Shown here: positions 31,501-40,900 of the stretch, one piece after another
How the letters are laid out: the number at the start of each line of letters is the position of its first letter
Position numbering within the stretch: position 1 is the first letter of the stretch
Origin: Rhinopomastus cyanomelas
Lineage: Eukaryota; Chordata; Aves; Bucerotiformes; Rhinopomastidae
Assembly: GCA_013400115.1 (NCBI GenBank)
Contig: VXBP01002343.1
Location: forward strand, 1,078,278 to 1,142,277
Direction: 5' to 3'
DNA length: 64,000 bases
The notes under the pieces: model-generated
What the model saw: only the letters and a program-made list of their open reading frames with translations
Database searches by the model: none
What the model was told of the DNA's origin: nothing
Translations under genes and position numbers: made by a program

Positions 31501-33304
31501 TAGCTGTAGCCTCCCTTAGCAACACAAGCTGACCATCTGTCTCATCAGCACTTTAAGTATGAGCACTAGGGGAAAGCTTTCAAAATATATTCAGAAACAA
31601 GCAGTTTGGTAACTTTTTCCCAACAAGTGATATCAGTTGCACTCGTTAATACACACCTACCTTACATTGTGCCTCCTCTCTCTACCAGGAACATTTCCAC
31701 AGAACATTTTGATAAAAAAAGGGGGTTTAAGCTACAAGTTCAGAACTGCTTCACTTTCAAGTGATATACTTTTGAGATACTAGGCCCATTCATAAAAGCT
31801 CCTGCTAAAATAAAAAACAACAGTGGATCCTTGGCAAAGAGTCTGAAAAGGTAAACATGGTTCAATGTGTCAATGCCAGAAAAAAGAAGATTCTCTCCTG
31901 TGGTTAATGCTTCTCTTTTTCAATGATAAAGCACAAAAGAAAAAGTAAATCTGTTTTCCTACCCCATTTCTAGAGGCAGAACTCGGTTTAGAGGTAGACA
32001 TGAGGTTTATATTCCTCTTTCAGTCAGCAAATGTTGGTTGGCAAATATCCTGGAGCAACACCTCCACAGTGGTCATCAATTCCTGCATTCTTGTAGGACC
32101 AGCAAAAATTTATTTCCTTAATAATTCCTTAAGTTTTTGACTTAGCCGAAAATTACTTCTGCTGCCCAAGACACCAGCAGGTAAGTGATGCTATGGTAGC
32201 ACAGAGTCTATGGATACTTTAAAAAACATCACAACAGCAGTGAGGACTAAGTAATGATTTTTAGGGACTCCTGCTACTTTTATCAGCAGAAGCTAACAGC
32301 ATAGTATTTTATATCAATGGGCCATGCTGAAAATACCTCACCTTGTAAAACAGCTGATCTAACACTAATTCTCACTCATGAGCTTTTTATATTCACAGAA
32401 ATTTTAAAAAAGTGGAAATGTCAAAGTGCCATTACAAAAAATGCCCAGACCACTTTTTGGAAAGCTACATTACTGCTCCAAAAGCCAATGTCTGCTCTGT
32501 GCCATTCATAGAATCACAGACCAATAGGAACTGGAAAGGACCTTGAAAGATCATCTAGTCCAGGTAGATGAAGTTGCACAGGAACATGTCCAGGTGGAGT
32601 TTTAAACGTCTCCAGAGAAAGAGACTCCACTGCGTCTCTGGGAAGCCTGTTCCAGTACTGCCACCCTAACTATGAAGAAGGTTTTTCACGTATTTATGTG
32701 AAACTTCCTACATTCCAGCTTACACCCATTGCCCCTTGTTCTACCATTGGATGATGCTGAGCAGAGTCTGGCTCCATCCTCCTGACACTCACCCTTTCCA
32801 TTGGCAGCATTCTTTGACCACACCGAAGAGACCAACTTTCTGACTTGCCACTAATGACACAGAGAACACAAAACGGACCATACTTGTAAGTTAACTACTT
32901 AATCTTATCTGTGGGATTTTTTTTCCGGAGAAACATTTCATAGCATCATGGAATGCACTGCATTGGAAGGGACCTCCAAAGGTCACCTAGTCCAAATCCC
33001 CTGCAGCAAGCAGGGACATCTCTAACTACAACAGATTGCTCAGAGCCATTCATTCTAGTGTATAAATTTCACAAAATCTCTTTGGTTGGGAGACATGTTT
33101 AAGATAACCAAGTCCAACTGGTAACTCAGCACAGCCAACCCACAAGTAAACCACATCCCTAAGCATCACATCCACACGTCGCATAGGGAACAGGGAAAAT
33201 CGGTTAAAGACTGCTGATTCCTACACAAGTTTCTCGCAAACTGTTCTTGATGACTGCTCAAAATATGTATTATTTTTTTAAGGCTTACTTCTTCCGTCTT
33301 GCAT
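13423..33304 (-). CDS. SETDB2: SETDB2 (KMT1F), histone H3K9 methyltransferase-family protein; 13 coding exons, complete
   Basis: Joined minus-strand exons are 33289-33304, 30960-31082, 29522-29581, 27908-28007, 26061-26627, 24450-24569, 23086-23255, 21376-21586, 19619-19691, 17841-17949, 16800 to about 17227, 15559-15647 and 13423-13540. They give about 728 codons including the stop, close to the roughly 720 residues of mammalian SETDB2. Domain order: N-terminal region (1-99); methyl-CpG-binding-like domain (about 145-225, HFQRRHA, YKAPCGRSLR, CNFLF); pre-SET zinc cluster (about 275-370, DSCDC, KCACL, YECSVLCRC, CQNRVVQHG); SET domain opening with KGWGVRCLDDIDKGTFVC; a long poorly conserved insertion (exons 8-11); then the cofactor/catalytic part GRFLN-HSCCPN and ELTWDYGY; and post-SET CQCGFQKC. 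It acts in the nucleus as a chromatin repressor. The catalytic motifs look intact. Every junction except exon 10/11 is phase-consistent with a good GT-AG pair. Confidence 0.95.
13785..13985 (+). mobile_element. CR1 LINE 3' end
   Basis: Sense: gaagaaacttcttcatggtg ... ccttccaatccctaatgttctgtgattctg. Confidence 0.9.
13990..14420 (+). mobile_element. CR1 LINE 3' end (different subfamily)
   Basis: Sense: gtgctggtctcttctcccaag, cctcaagttgcaccaggg, ctacctgaaaggaggttgtag, ctccagggaggtggttgaat and ttggactcaatgatcttgaagg, ending ttctatgattctatga. A partial internal duplication (leader block at 13993 and again at 14125) suggests two nested copies. Confidence 0.85.
14421..14550 (+). mobile_element. CR1 fragment abutting the previous copy
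   Basis: ttaggagaaactttattgaaa ... cttagggacatggtttagtgg ... ggcttggcag. It lacks the terminal tail. Confidence 0.75.
15559..15647 (-). CDS. SETDB2: SETDB2 coding exon 12 (NHSCCPN catalytic motif)
   Basis: The acceptor is TTTACAG before 15647 and the donor is CAG|GTGAAT after 15559. It encodes HSCCPNLFPQSVFVETHNRS and FPWVAFFTN. Together with the Asn that ends exon 11 it makes the SET-domain N-H-S-C-x-P-N signature. It is not visible as a long open frame. Confidence 0.95.
16800..17227 (-). CDS. SETDB2: SETDB2 coding exon 11 (end of insertion, SET catalytic entry); 5' boundary uncertain
   Basis: The donor AAC|GTAAGT after 16800 is clear. The exon ends YVLDATKEGNVGRFLN, the conserved entry to the NHS motif, preceded by a low-complexity hydrophilic stretch (DVFCEEADGDR is recognisable). 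The frame is open up to a stop at 17277-17279. The best-looking acceptor (GCTTTAG, exon from 17276) gives a phase that does not fit exon 10. The only fitting AG nearby is the poor AAAAG before 17227, used here provisionally. Confidence 0.85.
17396..17435 (-). mobile_element. Very short CR1 3' tail
   Basis: About 40 bp (agaatcatagaatcattagg, gattggaagggacctcga) lie inside the intron between SETDB2 exons 10 and 11. This is an extreme 5' truncation. Confidence 0.85.
17841..17949 (-). CDS. SETDB2: SETDB2 coding exon 10 (acidic/serine-rich SET insertion)
   Basis: The acceptor is TTTAAAG before 17949 and the donor is AAG|GTAGGT after 17841. It encodes EIDALVHSVSTDEDDSSQIH and QSSKTKPTSGTKKSKE. The SSKTK block aligns with NSKTK in the mammalian insertion, which fixes this frame against a second open frame in the exon. 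It ends in phase 1. Confidence 0.82.
18876..19528 (-). mobile_element. CR1 LINE, ORF2 C-terminus plus 3' UTR
   Basis: Antisense, about 650 bp. On the minus strand an open 214-codon frame (GVLVDSRMTMSQQCALVAKR, then LEVLLPLYSALV-like and RPHLECCVQFWAPQFKRD) is the CR1 ORF2 C-terminus. The tail is complete. The long open frame makes this one of the youngest-looking copies. It ends about 90 bp from SETDB2 exon 9. Confidence 0.93.
19619..19691 (-). CDS. SETDB2: SETDB2 coding exon 9 (73 bp, SET insertion)
   Basis: The acceptor is TGTACAG before 19691 and the donor is AAG|GTAAAA after 19619. It encodes FHPRIFSISARRPGTRTVFY-RNYK. The spacing resembles the mammalian stretch RIQYHSVIRDPESKTAIF. Phases link exons 8 and 10. 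Confidence 0.82.
21195..21286 (+). mobile_element. Short CR1 3' tail
   Basis: Sense: gcaacttggtctaggtgatcc ... ctttcaatccctaatgattctatga. It lies just outside SETDB2 exon 8. Confidence 0.9.
21376..21586 (-). CDS. SETDB2: SETDB2 coding exon 8 (SET-domain insertion)
   Basis: The acceptor is TTCCAG before 21586 and the donor is CTT|GTAAGT after 21376. It begins GRLMSQ, like mammalian GRLLSR, then enters the hydrophilic, weakly conserved insertion that splits the SET domain in the SETDB family (KKQKLDTDCSHSVIELVQTD). Confidence 0.9.
21850..22600. repeat. LTR-like sequence (possible solo LTR or fragment of an avian endogenous retrovirus)
   Basis: This block in the SETDB2 intron 7 has a repeat-like texture: a C-run followed by atagggatgcattcaggtgag, then cccttttataaat-like and gtagagttactttttaacc motifs like the R/U5 part of bird ERV LTRs. 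No clean TG...CA ends, target duplication or internal viral gene was found. The assignment rests on resemblance from memory. Confidence 0.3.
22690..22835. repeat. Degenerate tandem repeat, period about 42-47 bp
   Basis: The block gagtgaatcc...cggactc...gtg occurs at 22746-22776 and again at 22788-22823. A weaker preceding copy (ccggacactgtgcgagtcc) is at about 22691. The repeat is CG-containing and unlike the surrounding AT-rich intron. Confidence 0.6.
23086..23255 (-). CDS. SETDB2: SETDB2 coding exon 7 (end of pre-SET, start of SET)
   Basis: The acceptor is TTGACAG before 23255 and the donor is CAG|GTAACA after 23086. It encodes IYECSVLCRCDKMMCQNR, QHGIQVRLQVFNTE and KGWGVRCLDDIDKGTFVC. This is the last pre-SET cysteine set and the first strands of the SET domain. 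Confidence 0.96.
24135..24200 (+). mobile_element. Short CR1 3' tail
   Basis: Sense: ccagatgatctttaaggtccc, ttccaactaaaaccatccgatgttcctatgat. Confidence 0.75.
24450..24569 (-). CDS. SETDB2: SETDB2 coding exon 6 (pre-SET)
   Basis: The acceptor is TTTTAG before 24569 and the donor is GG|GTAAGA after 24450. It encodes SKCACLQLTARSCGK, then HGYNYKRLEEPVPSG. The cysteines belong to the pre-SET zinc cluster. Confidence 0.93.
26061..26627 (-). CDS. SETDB2: SETDB2 coding exon 5 (MBD and start of pre-SET)
   Basis: This is the largest exon, 567 bp. The acceptor is CCCAATAG before 26627 and the donor is GG|GTAGGT after 26061. It carries the MBD-like domain (ENPLKIPILFHFQRRHA, APCGRSLRSF, CNFLFVDHFSFNTYV) and then the pre-SET start (DADISNGAESVPVSFCND, FKYRRASLPRGY, SCDCRDGCID). 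Identity with mammalian SETDB2 is high throughout. Confidence 0.96.
26866..27270 (-). mobile_element. CR1 LINE fragment (diverged)
   Basis: Antisense older copy: agaattgcccagattgtagaa, ctccagggatggagactcca, ctcctagccactcttcgttag. It abuts the hAT-like fragment on its right. Confidence 0.8.
27285..27416 (-). mobile_element. Truncated hAT-type non-autonomous DNA transposon fragment
   Basis: Read on the minus strand it starts CAGGGGTCCTCAAACATTTT at 27416 and continues AAACAGGGGGCC ... GTCCCTCA ... CAGTGT-GGGGCCG. This parallels the left end of the intact element at 43869. The opposite end has no matching inverted repeat, so the copy is truncated or rearranged. A short CCA/GGT triplet run lies within it. 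Confidence 0.75.
27908..28007 (-). CDS. SETDB2: SETDB2 coding exon 4
   Basis: The acceptor is TTTTCAG before 28007 and the donor is AAG|GTCAGT after 27908. The 100 bp encode SDVFGGDGVQESQLQVQHLR and so on. This is a low-similarity part of SETDB2. It is assigned because its splice phases link exons 3 and 5 exactly. Confidence 0.8.
28560..29060. other. GC-rich block of unknown origin within SETDB2 intron 3
   Basis: This is a sharply GC-rich segment (ggtggtggggggtgg, gtggccgcgaccccagc, cgccaccaccgcc) in an AT-rich intron. A gataaaaggg motif at about 28589 could be a TATA-like element of an LTR promoter. There is no coding similarity and no clear termini. It could be an LTR/leader fragment, a retrocopy or a local regulatory element. 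Confidence 0.35.
29522..29581 (-). CDS. SETDB2: SETDB2 coding exon 3 (60 bp)
   Basis: The acceptor is CCTGTAG before 29581 and the donor is ATG|GTATGT after 29522. It encodes EYLQAWVLVNEAIQGDLLTN, which aligns with the mammalian segment EYIQAMILVNEA. It is phase 1 at both ends. Confidence 0.9.
30960..31082 (-). CDS. SETDB2: SETDB2 coding exon 2
   Basis: The acceptor is TTTCAG before 31082. The exon encodes GLKTFWTRLGDRR then FEQVQNVLLLLKEKIKNG, which is the conserved SETDB2 N-terminus. The donor CCAAG|GTTGGA is a weak consensus. It is supported because the next exon completes the codon (Q-E-Y-L-Q-A), as in mammals. Confidence 0.9.
32505..32806 (-). mobile_element. CR1 LINE 3' end
   Basis: Antisense: atagaatcacagaccaatag, gaaagatcatctagtccagg, ctccagagaaagagactcca and gctccatcctcctgacactc. 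Confidence 0.88.
32938..33052 (-). mobile_element. CR1 3' tail
   Basis: Antisense: tcatagcatcatggaatgc, ggaagggacctccaaaggtc, gattgctcagagcc. Confidence 0.8.
33070..33182 (-). mobile_element. CR1 3' tail (diverged)
   Basis: Antisense, old: tctctttggttgggagacat, aaccaagtccaactgg, catccctaagcatcacatcc. Confidence 0.6.
33289..33304 (-). CDS. SETDB2: SETDB2 coding exon 1 (start codon)
   Basis: The donor GAA|GTAAGC lies after 33289. Five codons plus one base from the ATG at 33304 join exon 2 to give MQDGRSGLKTFW. That matches the length and ending of the mammalian N-terminus (M...KTFW, 12 residues). Another in-frame ATG nine codons upstream (33331) would add MFSVQLPQK. The downstream ATG is preferred because of that match and the A at -3. 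The 5' UTR extends into the CpG island. Confidence 0.78.
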
Positions 33305-34560
33305 CTTCTGAGGCAGCTGCACGGAAAACATCACCAGCGCCGAGCTGGGCTCAGGTTGGAGAGCCGTGCGTTGGTCCTGCGGTCCTCTGACACCTCAGCG
33401 GGTTCAGCGTGCGGGGCTTGTGGATCGGAGCCGGTCTGCCCGTCAGGCTGGCTACTTTAAGCCAGCGCTCGACCACGGCTGACATAGGGTGAACCTGCGG
33501 TGGGGCAGAACATGCGGCGGGAAAGAACCTCTTGGTAGGGGGAACCCGTGCTCAGGGGCCACCCCAGGCCACTCACGCACCACTGGAGAGCTCGCTCCAG
33601 CACCTTCCACCCTCTTCCAGCCAGTGGCTCTCAGGTCATCTGGGGATTAAGAACAGAGCTGGTTTAAAGCAGCACAGGATCACCTCGGCACCCCGCATTC
33701 CCTGGGTTGAGGCCACGCCGGTTGCATCCCCCTGAGTGACCGCCCCCTCCAGCGCTGTGCTGAGGGACAGCGCGGGTCGGTGCGGCCTAGCTCCCTCCCA
33801 GCCGCCCTCTTCCTCCTCCTCCTCGTCTGCTCGCCCCGGTGTAACGGCACCTGCGGTAGGAGCCTCAGCCGGACAGGGCCGAGGCGGGCCTCGCTCGCTC
33901 CACACAACCCCACGCCCGAGACCCCTCACATGGCATGCGCCAAGGCCAGCAGCGTGCATTGGCGCGGCCGTTGCCACCCGCCAGGGGGCGCTAGAGGCGG
34001 GGGCCTCCCATCACTCCCTCGCCCCTCCCAGTTGGCGCTGTGCGAGGGCAGAGCCCGCGGGGGGCGGGGCGCGACTCTTCGATGATTGGACGCCGGAGAT
34101 TCCGGATTGTAGAGCAACGCGAGGGGGATGTGACCTCAGTACTACGCATGCGCAAGATGAGGCCGGGCCGCGAGAACGAATGGCGGCGCGCAGGAGGCGA
34201 GGTCGCTCGCGGAAAGACCCGCGCCTGTCTCGATTGCCATTGGCTGCAGCGCTGGCGGTGGTGGGTTTGTGGGCTCCGTGAGCGGGACAGCTGGCCAATG
34301 AGGATGCGCTGTCGGGGAGCGCGTGGCCGCGGGGAGGCAGTGGAGGGCGAGGCGCGCGCAGGGTTCGCCATCTTGGGGGCGGGGCCGTAGTCCTGTGGTG
34401 GCGGTGGCGCTGTGGTTGCGCAGCTGTTTTGGCCCGGCACCGCGTCGCTGCGAAGAGCGAGAATTACGGGGTAGTGGAGCGTCTGCCTGAGTGAGCGTTA
34501 GGGATCGTCCCCACCCCTGTCTGGGGCCTGGTGAGGCCCGCCTGGCCTTAAGTTGTGCGG
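33290..34560. promoter_or_regulatory. CpG island and divergent SETDB2 / CAB39L promoter
   Basis: This CG-dense region lies between the SETDB2 start exon (minus) and the presumed CAB39L first exon (plus). Visible sites: CCAAT boxes (attgg at 33958, 34085 and 34239; ccaat at 34295), GC boxes (34061-34069 and 34375-34386), an NRF1-like tacgcatgcgca (34143-34154) and a YY1-like gccatcttgg (34367-34376). There is no TATA box at an obvious position. Head-to-head SETDB2/CAB39L is also the human arrangement, so a shared TATA-less housekeeping promoter is the natural reading. Confidence 0.8.
34387..34490 (+). other. CAB39L: Probable non-coding first exon of CAB39L
   Basis: A GC-rich stretch just downstream of a YY1-like/GC-box cluster ends in a donor (CCTGA|GTGAGC at 34491). 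No coding potential matches CAB39L here, so it would be 5' UTR. The start is set by the promoter motifs and is approximate. Confidence 0.5.
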
Positions 34561-37269
34561 CGTAATGCCTTGCTCGTCGTATGGGGAGGGCTCGGTGTGG
34601 GGCTGTTCCCGCGTGTGAGGGTTCCCACAGCTAGAGTGGAGCCCGGGTAGTCGGCAGAACCCTGTGGGAAGTTGTCTCCAAAACGTTCCTGGCGGCAAGC
34701 TGAGCACCATGGGACTGGGAAGGCTAAGCAGGCACACGGGTGGGGAGCAGGGGATAAGTCCAGTGGTAGAATCCAGTCCACCAAATTAAAACATTTGGTG
34801 AGTTGCTTAACTTCACTGCTAGCCCCTGCCTTGCGGTTTGCCTTTGCTGATGGCAGCTGTACCGTATGAAGTGCTAAATTGTGACTGCCTTTTGATTCAA
34901 AGTGTGCAAATAAAGTAAGTTTGCTTTGCCCTGGTGTTTTTTCAGCAGCATTACTTTATAAGTGTCTTTGTTGTGGCTACATAAAGAGAAAAAATAACCC
35001 ACTCTTACTAGGAGGAGAGGCCAGTTTGTCATCACTTTTTGGTCACTTTTTACCACCACTTTAGAGGTAAGCGTAATGTGCTGAAATAATTGTAAAAGCA
35101 TTTCCAATCTTGCAGACACCATTAAAAGTATTTCTTCAGGGTGGTGAGAATAGGAATTTAATTTTTGGGGAGTTGCCATGTTTACATTACTTGGTTCTGG
35201 ACCCAGCATCTTCCAGAAGACTTCTGATGTGTATTATATGCTTTGTACTTTTAATATAACCTTTTAAATGTTTACATAGTCATGCCTACATCTCAGTGTT
35301 TGAAGTTTGCTGATTAGCTTGTGAGAGCTGCCCAATTCCACAGAGAGAAATGAGTCAACTAACAGTGACACTGGTGGGAACAGGGTGGCTCAACATTACT
35401 AATGTGCTGAGAAATCTCCCAATAAAAATGGTAGGTTTTGTTTTTAGAACAGAGTTTTCTCTCCTTGTTTATTTTAAAAGTAAGTACAAACCCTTCTTGC
35501 TTTTCGAATACTCTACGTGATTGCAGTTGAAGCATTTTGGTTCATTTTACTGAATTATTAAAATGTGCGTGCATGCAAGTGAATACAGAGTGCTGTGTGA
35601 TGCTTGTGGCCTTACAAATTGGGTAGAAATATACAGAGAAGATGGACCTCAGCATCATGATTGTATTAATTAGAAGTTACTGGAAAATATTACTTCATCC
35701 TTAAATGTCCTCCTAAATGTCTTCCTGTGTTTGCCCACCTGCTTTGAAACTATGTGGTAATCATTAGTCAATATGGAGATGATCTAGCAACCTCATAAAA
35801 AATGAGTGTTGTTAGATAATTATGCTTGGATAACAGGCTTGTCTATGTCTATATGCCTGATACGGTTAGGGTGATGGTTTGATTGGGTGTTCATGATGAT
35901 AAAGTTGGCATGTGCTTCATGGTCATGAGTCACAAGTGAGCTCTAGTCCTTTTTCCAGCAATAATTAACTGAAATATATTAGAAATATGACCATGATTAT
36001 GGTGTTACTTGGATGTAGTCAGTGGTGTTACCCTGCAGCGCTGAAGAGAGCATTTGCTTTGCTCAGAGCAAGCTACTTGAGCATATTCCATCTGCCATAG
36101 GGGGATCTTTCACATGTCAGCAAACATGTACTGCTGTGGTCCACATTGGTCACATGTGGTAAGGGCTACTTCCAGAAAAGAGGAGTAACAAGGCCTTACT
36201 TGGAGACTAAGGAATCTACTAAAGTGAGCCTCATGGCTCCCTGAAATCAGAGTTTTGCATGAATGTGCTTTATTTCAGTGTGATTGGAAATGGAGTTTTC
36301 TGTATTGTGTGAAGTGAATGTAGAGGTTGTGACGTGAAGAGGTAACACTGGTGCAATCAGTGTTATTTCGTATGAGGTGTCTGTGGCACTCAAAAGCTTT
36401 TATTAGCAATTGGGAATAACGGGAGAAGGTGGAAGCATGTGACTGCCTGCCTCTCAGACAAAAGAGACATTCATAATATATTTTGCTCTTTATTTGAAGT
36501 AAAAGGAATGGGAAATACGTCTTTCTTAAAACTAATGACTGTAAGGAGGCAGTTTTGGAATGCATCTTTGTTCCCTTGGTTTTGCTTTTATGTAGAACTT
36601 CTAGGATAGGCTTTCTGCCACATACCAGCAAGGTCTGCCAGTGAGCTAGTAAGCTCAGTTCTTCCCAAACTTGTTAGGTTGTAGAAGCCCACAGGCAATG
36701 CTGATCTGACATCCCAGTAACCCGCCTGCAGCACTCCTGTGGTGTAAACTTCCTGGGGCTCTGCAGTCTAGACCTGGATGGACTGACTGACTCACTGCAC
36801 CTAGAGGTGAGGACATCTGGATCCACACACGTTTGCTAGCACCTTTGCTGGGATGACAATGAAAGGGCTGAGTTGCTGAATTATGCTGTTGTCGTACACA
36901 GTTCTGGTTGTATTTAGAGATTTCAGAACAATTGCAAATGGCTGCTTTGAGTGGCAGGAGATGAAGCTGGTCCAAAAGGAGCTATCTCACCCAGTTCTCT
37001 TCTCCAGGGAAGATTTTGTCATATTGAAAGGAGTGGGGATTTGGGTCTTCCCTCATATGCCCAGATAGGCATGAGTGAGGTTCCAGAGACATTAGCCAGG
37101 CTGAGAAAACTGCAAAGCAGTCAAAGCCATAGATACTGGAAAGACATGGGCATTTGGAAAATGTTTGATAATTCTCTTCTAGCTTTTTTGTCCTTTTCTG
37201 ATGGAATTTCTTTTTTTTTTTACTGACTTTCTACTTAAATTATCTTCTTGTCAACTGAATACTTTTAAC

Positions 37270-37330
37270 AGGTCCTTGGACTAGATGATCTTTTGAGGTC
37301 ACATCCAATGATGTTCTGTGATTCTGTCAC
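37270..37330 (+). mobile_element. Short CR1 3' tail
   Basis: Sense: ggtccttggactagatgatc, ttttgaggtcacatccaatgatgttctgtgattctgt. Confidence 0.8.
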
Positions 37331-40300
37331 ATCCTCCCTGCTATCCTTCTTGGTGATGTAACTTTCTCCCTTACAAATATTTGTGCACACCTCATTCTTT
37401 CAAAATGCAGCTTTAGCATAATGTTGATGAGTTTAAGATGAGTTTAAGTACGGCTTACATGTAGTCTCTCATTTTTCACCCTTCTAATTTCTCTTGAGTA
37501 AGGTAACACATCAGAGAAAGGTGATTTTATACAGATGTTAGATGATGTCTTCTTCACAAAATGTCTCCACTGGGCCATCCTTTGGTTTATCTTAGAAGTT
37601 GTGCTGTAACAGGTCATTATTTATGAAGACACAGACTAATACTCCACATAAGTACATTAATTACTAATTTGACTTAGGCTATTTACAGGCCCTCAGTACA
37701 TTTTGTTACTGCACTTTGCAGTTCTGTTGCTATTGTAGATGTGTGAGCTTTTCATTAAGTTATTTGGATATAAATTTTTCCAGCTATTAAATAAAAGGAG
37801 ATTCAGGATCTCTGAGAAGCCTGTACAGTTATTTTATTCTACCTGTGATGCAAGCACATTTGCATTCCTGGCAACTAAAAGTCAAACAGACTGCCTGTTT
37901 AAGAAGTGGAACTTCTAAAATCATGCTCTGTTATAGTCCTAAGGGGATCATAAAACACAGGCAGAGGCTGGTTATGAAAAGGGAAGGAAAAATGTGTGTC
38001 ACCATTTAAACAATAGGCTTCTTTCATGTGGAGGACCTCGATGTCTGTTAATTACCAACTGGCTTGAGGGTTTTGGAGTCTGGCCCAATATGCTGAAGCT
38101 CTTAACCATCCACTAGCTGGCATATCCTTCAGGATCTGCATTTGGAGACTGGTAATGTACTGGATTTCATCTTTATAGACTGTTTGCGTAAGAGGAATGT
38201 TTTCAGTTTTAGCAGTATTTCTGTCTCACAGTCTTTGTATTTGTTGCCAACGCAGATTCCAGATAGTTGCATGAACACAGAAAACAAGAGCTGGTTTAAA
38301 TGTTAGATAATGTTGGACCAGGTCAAGCAGCATGAGTTGTATTTGCTGTGCCACAGCCCACCCCAAATACACTGATCAAGATCTAAAACTGTGTCTTCTA
38401 ATTTTGAATGACTCAGATCAATTAACAAGATTCAAAAGCCTGTGATTACAGTTGCACTTGAAAGGGCCAGGCAGTAGATGCATGTGATGAAAGGAACCCC
38501 AAATAAATGGATGCCTAGAAACCTTTTTGTCTTCATTTTTCCATGTGCATACATTTATCTGAAGTAAATTTTCACTGGTATTTTCTGAAGTAAGGCTAGT
38601 GGTTGTAAAGTATTCTGACCCTTTTGATGGGCTCTGTTTTGTGGGTTTGCATGGAGACTGAAGTATGTGAACAAAGAATTTTCATTAAATGAAGATGTAG
38701 CAAACAAAAATTTATAGGCAGTCTTCAAGATTTAATGAATTTGCAGTGTTTCCACTCTCAAGAATTCCACAGGGTGTTCCACAACTTCTGTTTTGATTTG
38801 CATTTTACACTTTTTAATTGAAGTGTAGAGGAAGTTGTCCTTGTGATGTCGGCTGATGTGAGGTTGACAGGTTAGTGCTGGTCTTTGAAGTAGCTGTAAA
38901 AAGGCAAGGGAGAGGATACCTGGTACAGAGTTGTGTCTGATTTAATAGGTCAAAAGGAGATGTATGGCAAAACCTTGAAGTCTTTATTATGTGTATATGG
39001 AATAACCACTTTCAAATAAGCCTGAAACATGTAAGGTTTCGAACATACTAAAAGCAGTTTGACTACAACTGTAGAAAGCAGTGTAAACATGTTGCAGAGT
39101 AGAGGCTCAATATTAGGGCTTTTAAAGAAGAATATTCTGCACTGAATAGTTCTTAGTTGCAGCCTCTTGTGGAAACACTAATATAACTGAAGAAAACCCA
39201 ATTTTTTAGTTGATTGATTTTAATGATTACGTTTGCTGCACTGCTTGAGCTGTTGATTTTGTCTAACTTTTCAATAAGGTGTGGAAAACAGGAGGAGCAA
39301 GGATGGGAAGCAGTGCTGTCCTATCAATATTTATTGCATTTGGTTTCGTTAATAAGCATTATGAAGTGTCAGGGAAACCCCGGTCCCCTGGACATTATAG
39401 ATTGGCACAGGCAAAGGAAGAAACAGTTCTGTTCTCCCTGTGCTGCTAAGTCCTCCCCTGTTTGTTTGTGCCATCGCGTGGGTAACTGGTCAGGATTAAA
39501 AAAACAGGCTACTTATTTGGCTTAGCTAATTTTAACTGAGTAACTTCTCTGTGCAGCCACTTGGTATTTCTGCTTCTCTCAGGGAATTAGGGCTGGCCTA
39601 AGGGTAAAATTAGCATCTTGAGATGCTTGGGTTTCTTTTTCATGTTATTGTTGGTGTCATTTATCCCAGTTTAAAGTGTTTGTGCATGGTATGGGCAGAA
39701 CACTTGCTGTGTCCGTGTTACTGTGGATGGTTGTCATTGCACAGCAGAGCTGTCCTAGGCTTGGACCTCTCTGCAGTCCCAGTTGTGCCCTAGACTAAGA
39801 ACCCCACCTGGTTTTTACAGATGGTAGAAATGAATGAGTTTCTTTTAGGGGTGGCTGTATTTAACTTTACTATTTTTTCTGTAAAATTCTGGAGTGACTG
39901 GAACCAAAGAATCTACACTGAGAATGTGTGAGACATCCTTTCAGCAACACTGAAAAAGTAAGCAAACTGTGGGCCCAAACCTTCAAGTCTCTTGTTCATA
40001 AAAACTGTTACTTAAGCGACCTTAGTTGTATGCGTTTGACTCTCACAGAAATGAGTACATATGCTACTTGTTACAAAGCCACACCAAATCCAATTCAGAT
40101 TCCATGCAGGCTGACTTCTTTTTTCCATAAAGGAAAAAAAAAGCTTTAGTAAGGTTAAGGGCTTCTAGATATAATATTTTCTGTCAAGTTTGTGAAAAAC
40201 CAGTTCCATGAGTTATGAATGGGCACCATAAGTTTTAAGAGGAGGGGGTTTTTTTTAAGGGTAACTGATTTTGTTAATGAGTTAATGGGGGTCTGCTTTG

Positions 40301-40832
40301 CATTAGCAGATCAAGATGCATTGCTGCAGGAGGTAGGATTGATGAAGAAGAGACAGATTGGTTTTTTTAAACTTTTTTATCCCTACCACATATTATAGAA
40401 ATATTTTTGAAGTCCTTCCTCCAAAAAAGTCTTCATGGATGGATGGATTTTTTTTTTCTTTTCTTTTTTCCCCCCTTTTAGTATTGTGGCTTGGATTGTC
40501 CATTTTAAACATGACAGATAAAGGTAGTTCCAAGAATTTCACACAAATTACATTCACAAAGACCCTCTCACTTCTCTAAAAGCTGCAGTTTTAAGGGAAC
40601 TGAGAAGGGTTTGCTTTTTCCCAGCTGACAATTTTTCAGGTTACCCAGGAAGCTGATCTATCTCCCTGCAGTCTTGCCATTCACTGAACTGATGCAAGGG
40701 AGGTGATGGCAGCAAGGGCTACTCTTCCTTTTTCAGCAGCAAGTTAATCTTAGAGCAAGTTAATCAGCTGTGAAACAGCATCTTTAAATTGTTTTACAGC
40801 ATGTGTTTTCAAAAAGCCTGTGGATATGTGGT

Positions 40833-40900
40833 GGCATTGGGTTGATGATTGGACTTGATGATCTTGGAGGTCTCTCCAACCTTCATGATTCTGTGATCTC
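40833..40900 (+). mobile_element. Short CR1 3' tail
   Basis: Sense: ggacttgatgatcttggagg, tctctccaaccttcatgattctgtgat. Confidence 0.75.
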
